Positions 1 to 6,565 of a stretch of 7,698 nucleotides of DNA are shown here, piece by piece. This stretch comes from Puia dinghuensis. Its GTDB lineage: Bacteria; Bacteroidota; Bacteroidia; Chitinophagales; Chitinophagaceae. The notes beneath the pieces were generated by a model. The model was not told where the DNA came from. It saw only the letters and a program-made list of their open reading frames with translations, and did no database searches. The stretch is taken from the NCBI GenBank assembly GCA_026224995.1, contig JAMFRX010000162.1, forward strand, positions 1 through 7,698, given 5' to 3'. Position numbers and translations under genes: made by a program. Numbering within the stretch: position 1 is the first letter of the stretch; every line of letters begins with the position of its first letter.

Positions 1-10
1 AGATAGAGGC

Positions 11-41
11 CTTGCGGTATTGAAAAAAAGTGCTATTTTTG
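11..41 (+). promoter_or_regulatory. Bacteroidota-type promoter for the small HTH gene
   Basis: A TATTTTTG box at 34-41 matches the Bacteroidota -7 consensus TAnnTTTG exactly. A CTTG at 11-14 resembles the -33 TTTG element, with a 19-bp spacer, which is normal for this sigma factor class. Transcription should start near 47-50, giving a leader of about 30 nt before the ATG at 80. The assignment is by consensus match only. The last bases of the -7 box overlap the inverted repeat at 40-74. Confidence 0.6.
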
Positions 42-74
42 TATTGTAATTTAATTTCTGTAAATTATAATACA
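40..74. promoter_or_regulatory. 14-bp inverted repeat, candidate operator
   Basis: The left arm TGTATTGTAATTTA (40-53) and right arm TAAATTATAATACA (61-74) are reverse complements at 13 of 14 positions; the exception is G46 against T68. The spacer is 7 nt and the arm centres are 21 bp apart, about two helical turns, which suits a dimeric DNA-binding protein. The repeat covers the end of the -7 box, the expected transcription start and the leader up to 5 nt before the ATG. That is a typical place for a repressor site, and the gene just downstream encodes an HTH protein, so autoregulation is a reasonable inference. No T-tract follows on either strand, so it does not look like a terminator. An RNA hairpin in the leader is the alternative. 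Confidence 0.5.
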
Positions 75-79
75 CGGAA

Positions 80-370
80 ATGGTACACGACATAGTTTCC
101 AATTATAGGACCTTGGTCCAGAGCATGGGAGAACTGATCCAGGTAAGCGGATATAGAAGCGATTTCCTGGCCAAGAAGATCGGCATGAAGCCAGCTAATT
201 TCTCGCAAAAAAAGCAGCGTGGAAATTGGAGCGTGGATGAAGTAGAAAAGCTGATGCAGGTGATAGAAAATGAGGAGACGGAAAACTACCTGATGCTTCA
301 GCTTATGCGTGCTGCGAAAAATGATGAGACTGTAACATACGCAGAGTTTGTAAAGGAAATGGAGGGTTGA
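80..370 (+). CDS. Small helix-turn-helix protein (XRE-like), 96 aa
   Basis: This 96-residue protein is probably a DNA-binding regulator acting in the cytoplasm. Residues about 17-62 read as a compact helical HTH domain: an amphipathic helix (GELIQVSGYR), then FLAKKIGMKPANFSQKK, which has the spacing of an HTH helix-turn-recognition helix, then a Lambda-repressor-like closing stretch with W50 and DEVEKLMQVI. The C-terminal third (64-96) is acidic and helical, with no second domain, membrane segment or enzyme motif. The start at 80 is the first ATG after the promoter; ATG 125 (M16) would also keep the HTH core. It converges on the TonB-dependent receptor gene, with 47 bp between the stop codons. 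It looks more AT-rich than its neighbours. The family name is inferred from pattern; an antitoxin-like or phage-type regulator is possible, but no toxin partner lies in the window. Confidence 0.7.
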   Translation: MVHDIVSNYRTLVQSMGELIQVSGYRSDFLAKKIGMKPANFSQKKQRGNWSVDEVEKLMQVIENEETENYLMLQLMRAAKNDETVTYAEFVKEMEG

Positions 371-403
371 TTGCTTCTCGCCAGAGGTACTATTTATAAG
401 CAT

Positions 404-417
404 TTTCCGCCCGGAAA
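404..417. terminator. Short hairpin between convergent genes, weak terminator candidate
   Basis: TTTCCG (404-409) and CGGAAA (412-417) form a perfect short palindrome directly after the stop codon of the minus-strand receptor gene and 33 bp after the HTH gene. The usable stem is about 5 bp with a 4-nt loop, and no clear T-tract follows on either strand. Position rather than strength is the main argument. Confidence 0.2.
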
Positions 418-3147
418 TTAGTGCTTGCTATTTTTATCCATAGGAAAATGCCGGAACCGATAGATAAAGCTCAGCAGCAGGATGCGGCCTGGGATATTGC
501 TCTGGCTGGTCTCTACGTAGTTGATGCCGAGGGTCTGGGTAAAATTGCTCGCCGTATTAAGGATGCCGAAGGCGGAGAGGCGGATCTGGCCACTGCGGTT
601 GCGCAGGAAATCCTTGTAGATGCTGGCATTCCATAGGGCCACCTGTCTTGATGGGAGCGACCCCTGCGACCCCGTGATCTGCAGGTTGTAATTGCTTGCC
701 ACTGTGATCGCCCCTGGCAGCTCGTAGGAGGCATCGAGCGAATAATTCTGCAGCCAGGTATTGGTATTCTGTGCGGAATTGACGGAATACCGCGCGCCCG
801 AATAATTGACGGCCGCCACCCCTTCTACAAACAGCTTCTCCACCGGATGGAAATTGGCCTTCCAGGTTCCGCCCCAGCCCAGGGAGGTGGTGACGTCCTG
901 TGCGCCGTTCAGCAGGCTCAGGTCGTGGCCGTATTGCAGGTGGATGCCGAGACTGCTATTTCCCTTGCGTTGGTCGCCCAACGGAAACCCGTAGGTGATA
1001 TTCGAGGTAGCATGCCAGACGTCGTTGACGTTGACGTATTGCACTTGCTGGATGCCGCCGGCCAGGATGGTAGTGGCGGGGGTGATCTCGTGTTCGGTAT
1101 AATTTCCCTGCAGGGCTATCTGCAGGTTTTGGAAATTGTGATCGTTGAAGGCGGTGTAGGTGCCGTTGAGGGTATGTGTGAGCTGTTGCAGGAGGCTTGG
1201 GTTGCCGATCCTGACGAGAAAGGGGTTTGTGAGGTCGGGCAGGGGCTGCAGCTGCTGGATGGTAGGGCTGGTGGTGCTTGCGGTATAGACCAGCTTTATA
1301 TTCTTTCCTTTGGAAGGGGTGTAGATGAGGGAAGCCCTGGGATACCAGTTCATCTGGTGCTGGTCGATAGCTGTTTTTGCCGTGAGGTTGCGGTCGTCGA
1401 GATCGCTGAACTGCAGGGTCAGGCCCAGCTGGTACCGGTATCTGCCTTCTGTGGCGTTATAGCCCGCGCCGATGCGCTGGATGGTATTGTAGTTGACGAA
1501 GTGATTAGTGTTCAGGCTATCGGGGAGGTCGTATTTGCCGGAGGCGCTGTCGAAATCGTAGGACTCCCTGTCGCTATGGCTGGTGGAACGGTTGATGCGG
1601 TAAGCGAAATCGAGCAGATGGCCTGGCTTGAGTGGTTCGGTGTAGGCGATGGAGGCTCCGTAGCTATCGTTCTTCGAGAGCTGGGAGGAGGTCTGGTTTG
1701 TGAGGGTCCTGGAAAGGAGCGCGTTGGAGCTGTCGAAATTGTTTACCAGAGAATAAATATTCTGTGGCTGCGTCTGGTGGTCATAGGATTGCGTGAGGCT
1801 GACGAAGAGCGTACGGCCCGGGAGACGCCAGCGACGCCGGAAGTTGAGCATATCGGTGACGGTGTATTGGTCGGAATGGCTGGTATTGCTGGTCTGTCCC
1901 TGATTGCTGAGGTAGCTGAATGCCGGCTTCTGGGCCTGGATGGCTACGGTATCCATGGAGGAGCTGCCGGACGAGGAAGGTGTCACGGTCGAGCGGAGGT
2001 TCATCAGCGAGAAGCTGTCGATGTTGTATTCCAGAAAGGCGTTGACGTGGTAGGCCTGGTTGTGCGTCACCGAGTGGCTGAAGCGGTTCTCGAGCAGGGA
2101 AGAGTCGGTGAGCAGGGTCTGCTTCTGGCTGGACTGGTCCAGGGTGGTGCGGGTTCCGTTGGTGCCTGTGTTGAGGGTGAGGGTCAGCTTTTTATTCTTG
2201 TCGTTTCGGTAATTGAGCTGGAGGTTATTGAGGGTTTGCACTCCGCCGCTACCGGGTCCGTTCTTATTGTCGGCGCCGGTGAACTGGTTGTTCATGTTGT
2301 TGACGTTGCCTGTTCCGAAGAGCCAGGTGCTACCCAGGTTGGTGGCGGTGCCGCCGGCGGAGTAGCTGCTGGTCACCGATGAGGGGTGGCTGGCGCCGCC
2401 GGTGCCGGTGCCGGCATAAGCCTTGCCGAAATAGCCTTTCTTCCGGTTCTTCTTTAATTTGATATTCAGGGATTTGGTGCCTTTGGTCTCCGTGATGCCG
2501 GTGAGCCTTGCTCTTTCGGTCTGGGAGTCGAAGGCTTCGATCTGATCGACGATGTCGGCTGGGAGGTTTTGTGTGGCGGTGCGTGGGTCGTCGAGGAAGA
2601 ACTCCTTACCGTCGAGATAGATCTTGTCTACTTTCTGTCCCTGCATGGTGACATTGCCGTTCTTATCGATATCGATACCCGGAAGCTTGCGCAGCAGGTC
2701 TTCGACGGTGGCGTTCGGCCGGGTGGGGAAGGCGCCGGCGTTGAAAGCGATGGTGTCGTTCTTGACGATGGCCGGGGGGATGTTGGCATGTACGACGACC
2801 TCCATCATAGAGCTTGACGAGTGATGAAGGAGGATGCGGATCCTCTTGCCTGTGGTGTCCGAGGGGCTGAGGATCAGCTGTGTCGTATCCGGGGCATAGC
2901 CGAGATAGGAGGTCACGATCCGGTAGTCGCCCGGGGACAGATTGCGGAAGGTGAAGGCTTTGTTGCTCCGCATCCGGTGGATCAGTATACGTGCGGGAAG
3001 CTGGTACAGGGAGACGGTTGCGTCTTCCAGGGGTAGTCTGCTGAGGCTATCCTGCACCGCCCCCTGGATGATCATGGATGGGGCTTGTGCATGGGCACTA
3101 TAGCAGAGGAGAAAGCATATGGCGAATGGGGCGATTTTTCGATACAT
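418..3147 (-). CDS. TonB-dependent outer-membrane receptor with carboxypeptidase-regulatory-like domain, 909 aa
   Basis: This is a predicted outer-membrane beta-barrel transporter that takes up an unknown ligand using TonB/ExbBD energy. From the ATG at 3147 it begins with a signal peptide (MYRKIAPFAICFLLCYSAHA, cleavage near residues 20-22). Residues about 26-108 form a beta-sandwich carboxypeptidase-regulatory-like domain, with a GDYRIVTSYLGY stretch. Residues about 115-232 are the plug, including VEDLLRKLPGIDIDKNG, KIYLDGKEFF and LPADIVDQIEAFD. From about 233 on, the protein has the alternating, Asn/Thr/Ser/Tyr-rich strands of a barrel, with aromatic-ended YRFRHF near the C-terminus. It fits the Bacteroidota 'outer membrane beta-barrel family' branch. 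The frame is open upstream to a TTG at 3192, but the ATG at 3147 puts the signal peptide first. No SusD partner, anti-sigma or sigma gene is next to it, so the substrate cannot be guessed. The nucleotidyltransferase gene lies 48 bp upstream on the same strand. Confidence 0.9.
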   Translation of the reverse strand: MYRKIAPFAICFLLCYSAHAQAPSMIIQGAVQDSLSRLPLEDATVSLYQLPARILIHRMRSNKAFTFRNLSPGDYRIVTSYLGYAPDTTQLILSPSDTTGKRIRILLHHSSSSMMEVVVHANIPPAIVKNDTIAFNAGAFPTRPNATVEDLLRKLPGIDIDKNGNVTMQGQKVDKIYLDGKEFFLDDPRTATQNLPADIVDQIEAFDSQTERARLTGITETKGTKSLNIKLKKNRKKGYFGKAYAGTGTGGASHPSSVTSSYSAGGTATNLGSTWLFGTGNVNNMNNQFTGADNKNGPGSGGVQTLNNLQLNYRNDKNKKLTLTLNTGTNGTRTTLDQSSQKQTLLTDSSLLENRFSHSVTHNQAYHVNAFLEYNIDSFSLMNLRSTVTPSSSGSSSMDTVAIQAQKPAFSYLSNQGQTSNTSHSDQYTVTDMLNFRRRWRLPGRTLFVSLTQSYDHQTQPQNIYSLVNNFDSSNALLSRTLTNQTSSQLSKNDSYGASIAYTEPLKPGHLLDFAYRINRSTSHSDRESYDFDSASGKYDLPDSLNTNHFVNYNTIQRIGAGYNATEGRYRYQLGLTLQFSDLDDRNLTAKTAIDQHQMNWYPRASLIYTPSKGKNIKLVYTASTTSPTIQQLQPLPDLTNPFLVRIGNPSLLQQLTHTLNGTYTAFNDHNFQNLQIALQGNYTEHEITPATTILAGGIQQVQYVNVNDVWHATSNITYGFPLGDQRKGNSSLGIHLQYGHDLSLLNGAQDVTTSLGWGGTWKANFHPVEKLFVEGVAAVNYSGARYSVNSAQNTNTWLQNYSLDASYELPGAITVASNYNLQITGSQGSLPSRQVALWNASIYKDFLRNRSGQIRLSAFGILNTASNFTQTLGINYVETSQSNIPGRILLLSFIYRFRHFPMDKNSKH

Positions 3148-3195
3148 AGGCACTCGCGCTAAAGGTAAGCCGCACGCATGTAAAGTTGACAATTA

Positions 3196-3792
3196 TTATG
3201 TTGATCGGTGAATCAGATCGGCGTATTGTTCGGGGCGATCGATATCCCTGAGGACGTGGTCCGCAGGCATGGCAACACGCAGGTGATGGTCCGTATGGTC
3301 GTGGACGAGCGTTTTGCAGCCTTCTTTTTCAGGATGCTGCAGCAGGGCATTGCGGTACCAGGAGGAGAAGATCACGGGGTTGCCATTTTCGCCCTGGTAT
3401 TCGGGAAGGATGATGCAGCGGTCGTCGAGGAGATGCTGGCGAAGGAAGGCGGTCTTCAGCAGGGTGTATTCGGCGGGGGTGATCAGGACCATGTCTGCGA
3501 GGCAGATCATATACCCTTTTCCCTCCGCGATCCGGACGCCGGTTTGGATGGAGCTGGTCATTCCGGTGGCGTGGGCGGGGTTGTGTATCGTGCGGACCGG
3601 CAGGGTGGCCAATGCCGCCGTCACGGCTTCAGGGTCATGGCCGGTGACGACGATGAGGTCCTGGATGCCGGCGGCCAGCAGGTTTTGCGCCGTGGCGAAC
3701 ACGAGGGTGTGATCCTGCCAGGGTAGCAGGAGCTTGTTGACGGAACCCATGCGTCGGGAGGAGCCGGCGGCCAGCAGAATGGCTGAAAGCAT
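3196..3792 (-). CDS. MobA/MocA-like nucleotidyltransferase, 198 aa
   Basis: This is a cytoplasmic NTP-transferase of the MobA/MocA type (NTP_transf_3 fold). MocA members transfer CMP from CTP to molybdopterin for xanthine dehydrogenase-type enzymes. Seen here are the N-terminal nucleotide-binding signature LAAGSSRRMGSVNKLL (residues 8-23), GMTSS (77-81), a metal-binding Asp in LADM (D100), GNPV (137-140) and the terminal DIDRPEQY (183-190). The length of 198 residues is normal for the family. The start is set at ATG 3792, which places the signature at the N-terminus as usual; the frame continues upstream to a TTG at 3828, adding 12 hydrophobic residues that I regard as spurious. Position 102, where many relatives have Pro (DxPL), is Val. 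No xdhC, molybdopterin or xanthine dehydrogenase gene is in view, so substrate and symbol are left open. It is probably co-transcribed with the downstream receptor. Confidence 0.85.
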   Translation of the reverse strand: MLSAILLAAGSSRRMGSVNKLLLPWQDHTLVFATAQNLLAAGIQDLIVVTGHDPEAVTAALATLPVRTIHNPAHATGMTSSIQTGVRIAEGKGYMICLADMVLITPAEYTLLKTAFLRQHLLDDRCIILPEYQGENGNPVIFSSWYRNALLQHPEKEGCKTLVHDHTDHHLRVAMPADHVLRDIDRPEQYADLIHRST

Positions 3793-3867
3793 AGCTGAAA
3801 GTACAATAATGATAGAAAAAAGCCGCAATTACAGTGCCTGCGCCATGAAATAATTATTCCGGCTTCG

Positions 3868-3875
3868 TAGATTTG
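3868..3875 (+). promoter_or_regulatory. -7 box for the SGNH hydrolase gene
   Basis: TAGATTTG matches the Bacteroidota -7 consensus TAnnTTTG exactly and is followed by TGG, as often seen. No good -33 TTTG is found 19-21 bp upstream, where the bases near 3845-3848 read ATGA. If real, transcription would start around 3881-3885 and the mRNA would be almost leaderless for the ATG at 3887. A 10-bp palindrome, AATAATTATT (3849-3858), lies just upstream and may or may not matter. Confidence 0.45.
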
Positions 3876-3886
3876 TGGAAATGCAT

Positions 3887-4600
3887 ATGAAAAAAATCAT
3901 GATAACGACGCTTACCCGGATCGCTTTGTTCTCTATGCTGCTTTGTTCAGGCTGGGCCTTGCCCGCACAGGTTGTTGTTCCCACCCAACCTGCTGTCACC
4001 GCGCAGCCTACTGTTTGGAATGAGATCGCCGATTTCAAACGGAAGGACAGCATCCAACATCCGCCGGCCAACGCCATTCTTTTCGTCGGCAGCTCCAGCT
4101 TTCGCAAGTGGACCAACGTACAGAACGACTTCCCCGGCTATACGATCATCAACAGGGGATTTGGCGGGTCTACTTTCGAGGACGTGATCCGGTATGCGAG
4201 CGAGATCATTTATGCGTATCATCCCAAGCAGGTAGTCATCTACTGCGGCGACAACGATCTGGCTGCGGGCAAAAAGGTAACCGGGAAAAAAGTGTATAAG
4301 CGATTTGTGAAGCTGTATGATATGATCCGCAAGCATCTTGGCAATGTCGATATTCTCTTTGTGTCGATCAAGCCGAGCCCGAGCAGGGTGAACCTGATGC
4401 CGGAGATGGAACAGGCCAACGACCTCATCCGGAACTTCATGGCGGAAAGGAGCCATGCGACTTTCGTGGATGTATATCATCTGATGCTGAATACCCAGGG
4501 CCTGCCGATCGATAATCTTTTTGTCGGGGACAGGCTGCATATGAACGATAAAGGGTACAAGATCTGGCAGCAGGCGCTGCTGCCTTACCTGGATAAATAG
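3887..4600 (+). CDS. Secreted SGNH/GDSL-family hydrolase, 237 aa
   Basis: This is a predicted exported esterase or acylhydrolase of the SGNH superfamily; the substrate is unknown, with deacetylation of a glycan or lipid as typical roles. An N-terminal signal peptide (KK followed by a hydrophobic run to WALPA, about residues 1-27) directs it out of the cytoplasm. The SGNH blocks are present in order: block I ILFVGSSSF, with the nucleophile as the second Ser of GSS (S70; Asp of the usual GDS is Ser); block II Gly in NRGFGGS (G91); block III GDND with the Asn (N123); and block V DRLH with D215 and H218. The size is normal for a single-domain member. The frame extends to a GTG at 3875, but ATG 3887 gives the best signal peptide; ATG 3881 is an alternative. 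It is divergent from the MobA/MocA-like gene and 116 bp upstream of the glycan operon, so probably a single-gene unit. A lipoprotein cysteine is not convincing (MLLCSG). Confidence 0.88.
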   Translation: MKKIMITTLTRIALFSMLLCSGWALPAQVVVPTQPAVTAQPTVWNEIADFKRKDSIQHPPANAILFVGSSSFRKWTNVQNDFPGYTIINRGFGGSTFEDVIRYASEIIYAYHPKQVVIYCGDNDLAAGKKVTGKKVYKRFVKLYDMIRKHLGNVDILFVSIKPSPSRVNLMPEMEQANDLIRNFMAERSHATFVDVYHLMLNTQGLPIDNLFVGDRLHMNDKGYKIWQQALLPYLDK

Positions 4601-4693
4601 TGGATATTTTTTTCCCAGGATGGGATGTACGCTTTGCGATATTAAGGAATTGTAATTTCTGCCGGGCGGTGAATCTTATGACTGAATTCCATT

Positions 4694-4701
4694 GAAATTT
4701 G
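4694..4701 (+). promoter_or_regulatory. Possible -7 box for the glycan operon
   Basis: GAAATTTG differs from TAnnTTTG only at the first base, and it shares the string ATTTGTGG (4697-4704) with the better -7 box before the SGNH gene (3871-3878). It lies 15 bp before the ATG at 4717. No -33 element is clear at the expected distance, so this is tentative. The surrounding gap, 4601-4716, shows no gene and no strong terminator hairpin. Confidence 0.3.
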
Positions 4702-4716
4702 TGGTCTAAGGACACC

Positions 4717-5814
4717 ATGATCCCACGGAAAAAAATACTTTTCATCATAGGATCTCCGAACCAGACCAGCCAGATGCACCAGATCGCATCTTTGCTGCCG
4801 GACTATGATTGTTACTTCAGTCAGCTATACAGCAAGCATCCCGTCGTAAAGGCGGTCGTGCGTATGGGTTTGCTAGAAAATTCCATTCTCTCGGGGGAGT
4901 TCAGGCGGAAAGGAGATGCCTACCTGGAGCGGCACCGGCTGCGTAACGACTATGCCCGTTCGATCTATCAACATAACTATGACCTGGCCGTGCTGTGCAC
5001 GGATCTGCTGGTAACGAAGGAGCTGCGCCGGATGAAAACGATCTGGGTGCAGGAGGGGATGACCGATCCCCTGACGTCCTGGGGCAGGTGGGTGCGCCGG
5101 CTTGGCCTGCCCTCTGTGCTGGCCACCAATACCGCTTTCAACGGGAGCAATAATATCTGTGATCTGTACTGCGCCGCTTCTCCCGGCTATAGGGAACAGT
5201 TTGCCAGCCGGGGTACGGATGCCGGCAGGATAGTAGTCACCGGCATACCCAATTATGATAATGCCGCTGCCTTCCTGAACAATGATTTCCCGCGGAAGGG
5301 CTATGTGCTGGCGGCGACCTCAGATATTAGGGAGACCTTCAATAACGAGGACCGTCCGGCCTTTATCCGTGACTGTGTCCGGATCGCGGGGGACAGGCCG
5401 CTGATCTTCAAGCTTCATCCCAACGAGAAAAGAGAGCGGGCGACCGCCGAGATCGCGCAGTGGGCGCCATCGGCCCTGGTCTATACGGAAGGGAATACGG
5501 AGCATATGATCGCCAACTGCGATGAGCTCATTACGCAGTATTCCACGGTGGTGTATATCGGGATCGCCCTTGGCAAGAAGGTGCATTCCTATTTCGACGT
5601 CGAGCAGCTAAAGCGGCTTGCCCCTGTTCAGAACGGCGGAACTTCGGCGGCATCGATCGCTGCGCTCTGTCGTCGCTATATTGAATATAAAGGATCTAAA
5701 GAGCAGTTTTTACGACAAACAAGGATGGCTATTACTACAATCAGCGTACATGAACGAGAAATCGCCCATCATTACCGTTATCCAAACCCGGAGGGGGTCT
5801 TCCCGGCTACCTGA
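4717..5814 (+). CDS. GT-B-like transferase (CDP-glycerol/capsule transferase-like), 365 aa
   Basis: This is probably a cytoplasmic glycosyl- or polyol-phosphate transferase of GT-B fold that acts in surface-glycan assembly. The N-terminus starts with a Rossmann-type strand and loop (KILFIIGSPNQTSQ, residues 6-19). Further marks are WVQEGMTDP (110-118), VVTGIPNYDN (173-182), and the nucleotide-side C-terminal half with FKLHPNEK (231-238) and CDELITQYSTVVYIGIALGK (268-287). The KLHP motif and the 'CDxLITxYST...GK' stretch recall CDP-glycerol glycerophosphotransferases, KDO-transferase-like and UDP-GlcNAc 2-epimerase-like proteins. There is no signal peptide or membrane helix. The frame is open upstream to a TTG at 4699; ATG 4717 is chosen because the Rossmann strand begins six residues later. 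Its last 65 nt overlap the start of the cytidylyltransferase gene, so the two are probably translated together. Donor and acceptor cannot be read; a CMP- or CDP-activated donor is suggested by the neighbour only. Confidence 0.75.
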   Translation: MIPRKKILFIIGSPNQTSQMHQIASLLPDYDCYFSQLYSKHPVVKAVVRMGLLENSILSGEFRRKGDAYLERHRLRNDYARSIYQHNYDLAVLCTDLLVTKELRRMKTIWVQEGMTDPLTSWGRWVRRLGLPSVLATNTAFNGSNNICDLYCAASPGYREQFASRGTDAGRIVVTGIPNYDNAAAFLNNDFPRKGYVLAATSDIRETFNNEDRPAFIRDCVRIAGDRPLIFKLHPNEKRERATAEIAQWAPSALVYTEGNTEHMIANCDELITQYSTVVYIGIALGKKVHSYFDVEQLKRLAPVQNGGTSAASIAALCRRYIEYKGSKEQFLRQTRMAITTISVHEREIAHHYRYPNPEGVFPAT

Positions 5815-6559
5815 CAAGGTGCTGATGCCTTTACAGGGCAAGCCCATTTTTGTCCGGCAGGCGGAGCGGGTGCTGGCGGCCCGGTTTCGGGGTCGCGTGA
5901 TCATCGCCACTACTACGGCGGAAGACGATGATCCTGTCGAAGCCATCTGCCGGCATGAAGGGCTCGAATGCTTCCGCGGCGATGCTTACGATCTGCTGGA
6001 CAGGCATTACCAGGTGGCGTTGCAGTATTCCGCCGGGACGGTGATCAAGATCCCCAGTGACTGTCCCCTTATAGATCCTGCCGTCATCGACAGCGTCGTC
6101 GACTTTTATCTGCGTCATCCAGGAGAATATGATTTTGTCAGCAACCTGCATCCCGCCACCTGGCCGGACGGCAACGATGTGGAGGTAATGAGCTTCATCG
6201 CGTTGGAGCGGGCCTGGCGCTCTGCCACCCGGCCCATGGAGCGGGAGCATACGACGCCTTATATCTGGGAAAGGCCGTCGGCGTTCCGCATCGGCAATGT
6301 GGTGATGGACGGCGGGGCCGACTATTCGATGACGCACAGGTTCACGATCGACTATGCCGAAGACTATGCCTTTATCCGCGCGGTATTCGACGAGCTATAT
6401 CCTTCGAATCCCCTTTTTGGGACGGCGGATGTCCTGGCCCTGCTGGAGAAGAGGCCGGAGATCTATTCCCTGAATGCGGATTGGGTTGGCGTGAACTGGT
6501 ACCGGCATCACCTGGACGAGCTGAAGACGGTAGGTATCGAACAGACCAGAAAAATATAA
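5750..6559 (+). CDS. SpsF-type cytidylyltransferase (CMP-sugar synthetase-like), 269 aa
   Basis: This is a predicted cytoplasmic enzyme that activates a sugar or sugar acid with CTP, related to SpsF and to CMP-NeuNAc/CMP-Kdo synthetases (PF02348 type). Seen are the N-terminal nucleotide loop IQTRRGSSRLPDKVL (residues 11-25, with R14, S17/S18, R19 and K23), metal-binding IPSDCPLIDP (101-110, D104), PDGNDVEV (139-146), EHTTPYIW (166-173) and RFTIDYAEDY (197-206). All are in the order and spacing of SpsF proteins, and the length of about 270 is a bit longer than the common 240-250. ATG 5750 is the only start that keeps the nucleotide loop: the frame extends to a TTG at 5618, but that stretch lies wholly inside the upstream gene. 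The gene therefore overlaps the transferase by 65 nt in a different frame and ends 6 nt before the transketolase-like subunit. The sugar it activates is not evident. Confidence 0.87.
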   Translation: MNEKSPIITVIQTRRGSSRLPDKVLMPLQGKPIFVRQAERVLAARFRGRVIIATTTAEDDDPVEAICRHEGLECFRGDAYDLLDRHYQVALQYSAGTVIKIPSDCPLIDPAVIDSVVDFYLRHPGEYDFVSNLHPATWPDGNDVEVMSFIALERAWRSATRPMEREHTTPYIWERPSAFRIGNVVMDGGADYSMTHRFTIDYAEDYAFIRAVFDELYPSNPLFGTADVLALLEKRPEIYSLNADWVGVNWYRHHLDELKTVGIEQTRKI

Positions 6560-6565
6560 ACTATT

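Noticed and set aside
40..74. Reading the left inverted repeat as a terminator or as an invertible promoter element
   Set aside because: No T-tract follows on either strand, and the arms are only 7 nt apart, so there is no segment between them long enough to invert.
847..2382. A 511-codon open frame on the + strand, antisense to the TonB-dependent receptor
   Set aside because: It is codon-aligned with the receptor gene on the other strand, where the absence of TTA, CTA and TCA codons in the sense gene is enough to keep it open. The translation is Val/Gly/Glu-rich with no recognisable domain, signal or motif, while the sense strand encodes a complete receptor.
3148..3192. Upstream TTG extension of the receptor gene to 3192
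   Set aside because: It would put 15 extra residues before a clear signal peptide; the ATG at 3147 explains the N-terminus better.
3208..3726. Open frame on the + strand opposite the MobA/MocA-like gene
   Set aside because: It is in the same antisense register as the real gene, with no family features; the minus strand carries all conserved nucleotidyltransferase motifs.
3947..4540. 197-codon frame on the - strand opposite the SGNH hydrolase
   Set aside because: Codon-aligned shadow of the hydrolase; the + strand shows a signal peptide and all four SGNH blocks.
4601..4630. T-run and CCCAGGATGGG after the SGNH gene as an intrinsic terminator
   Set aside because: The stem is only 4 bp and the T-run comes before it, not after, so it does not fit a + strand terminator.
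5831..6337. 168-codon frame on the - strand opposite the cytidylyltransferase
   Set aside because: Codon-aligned shadow with no recognisable domain; the + strand has the full SpsF motif series.
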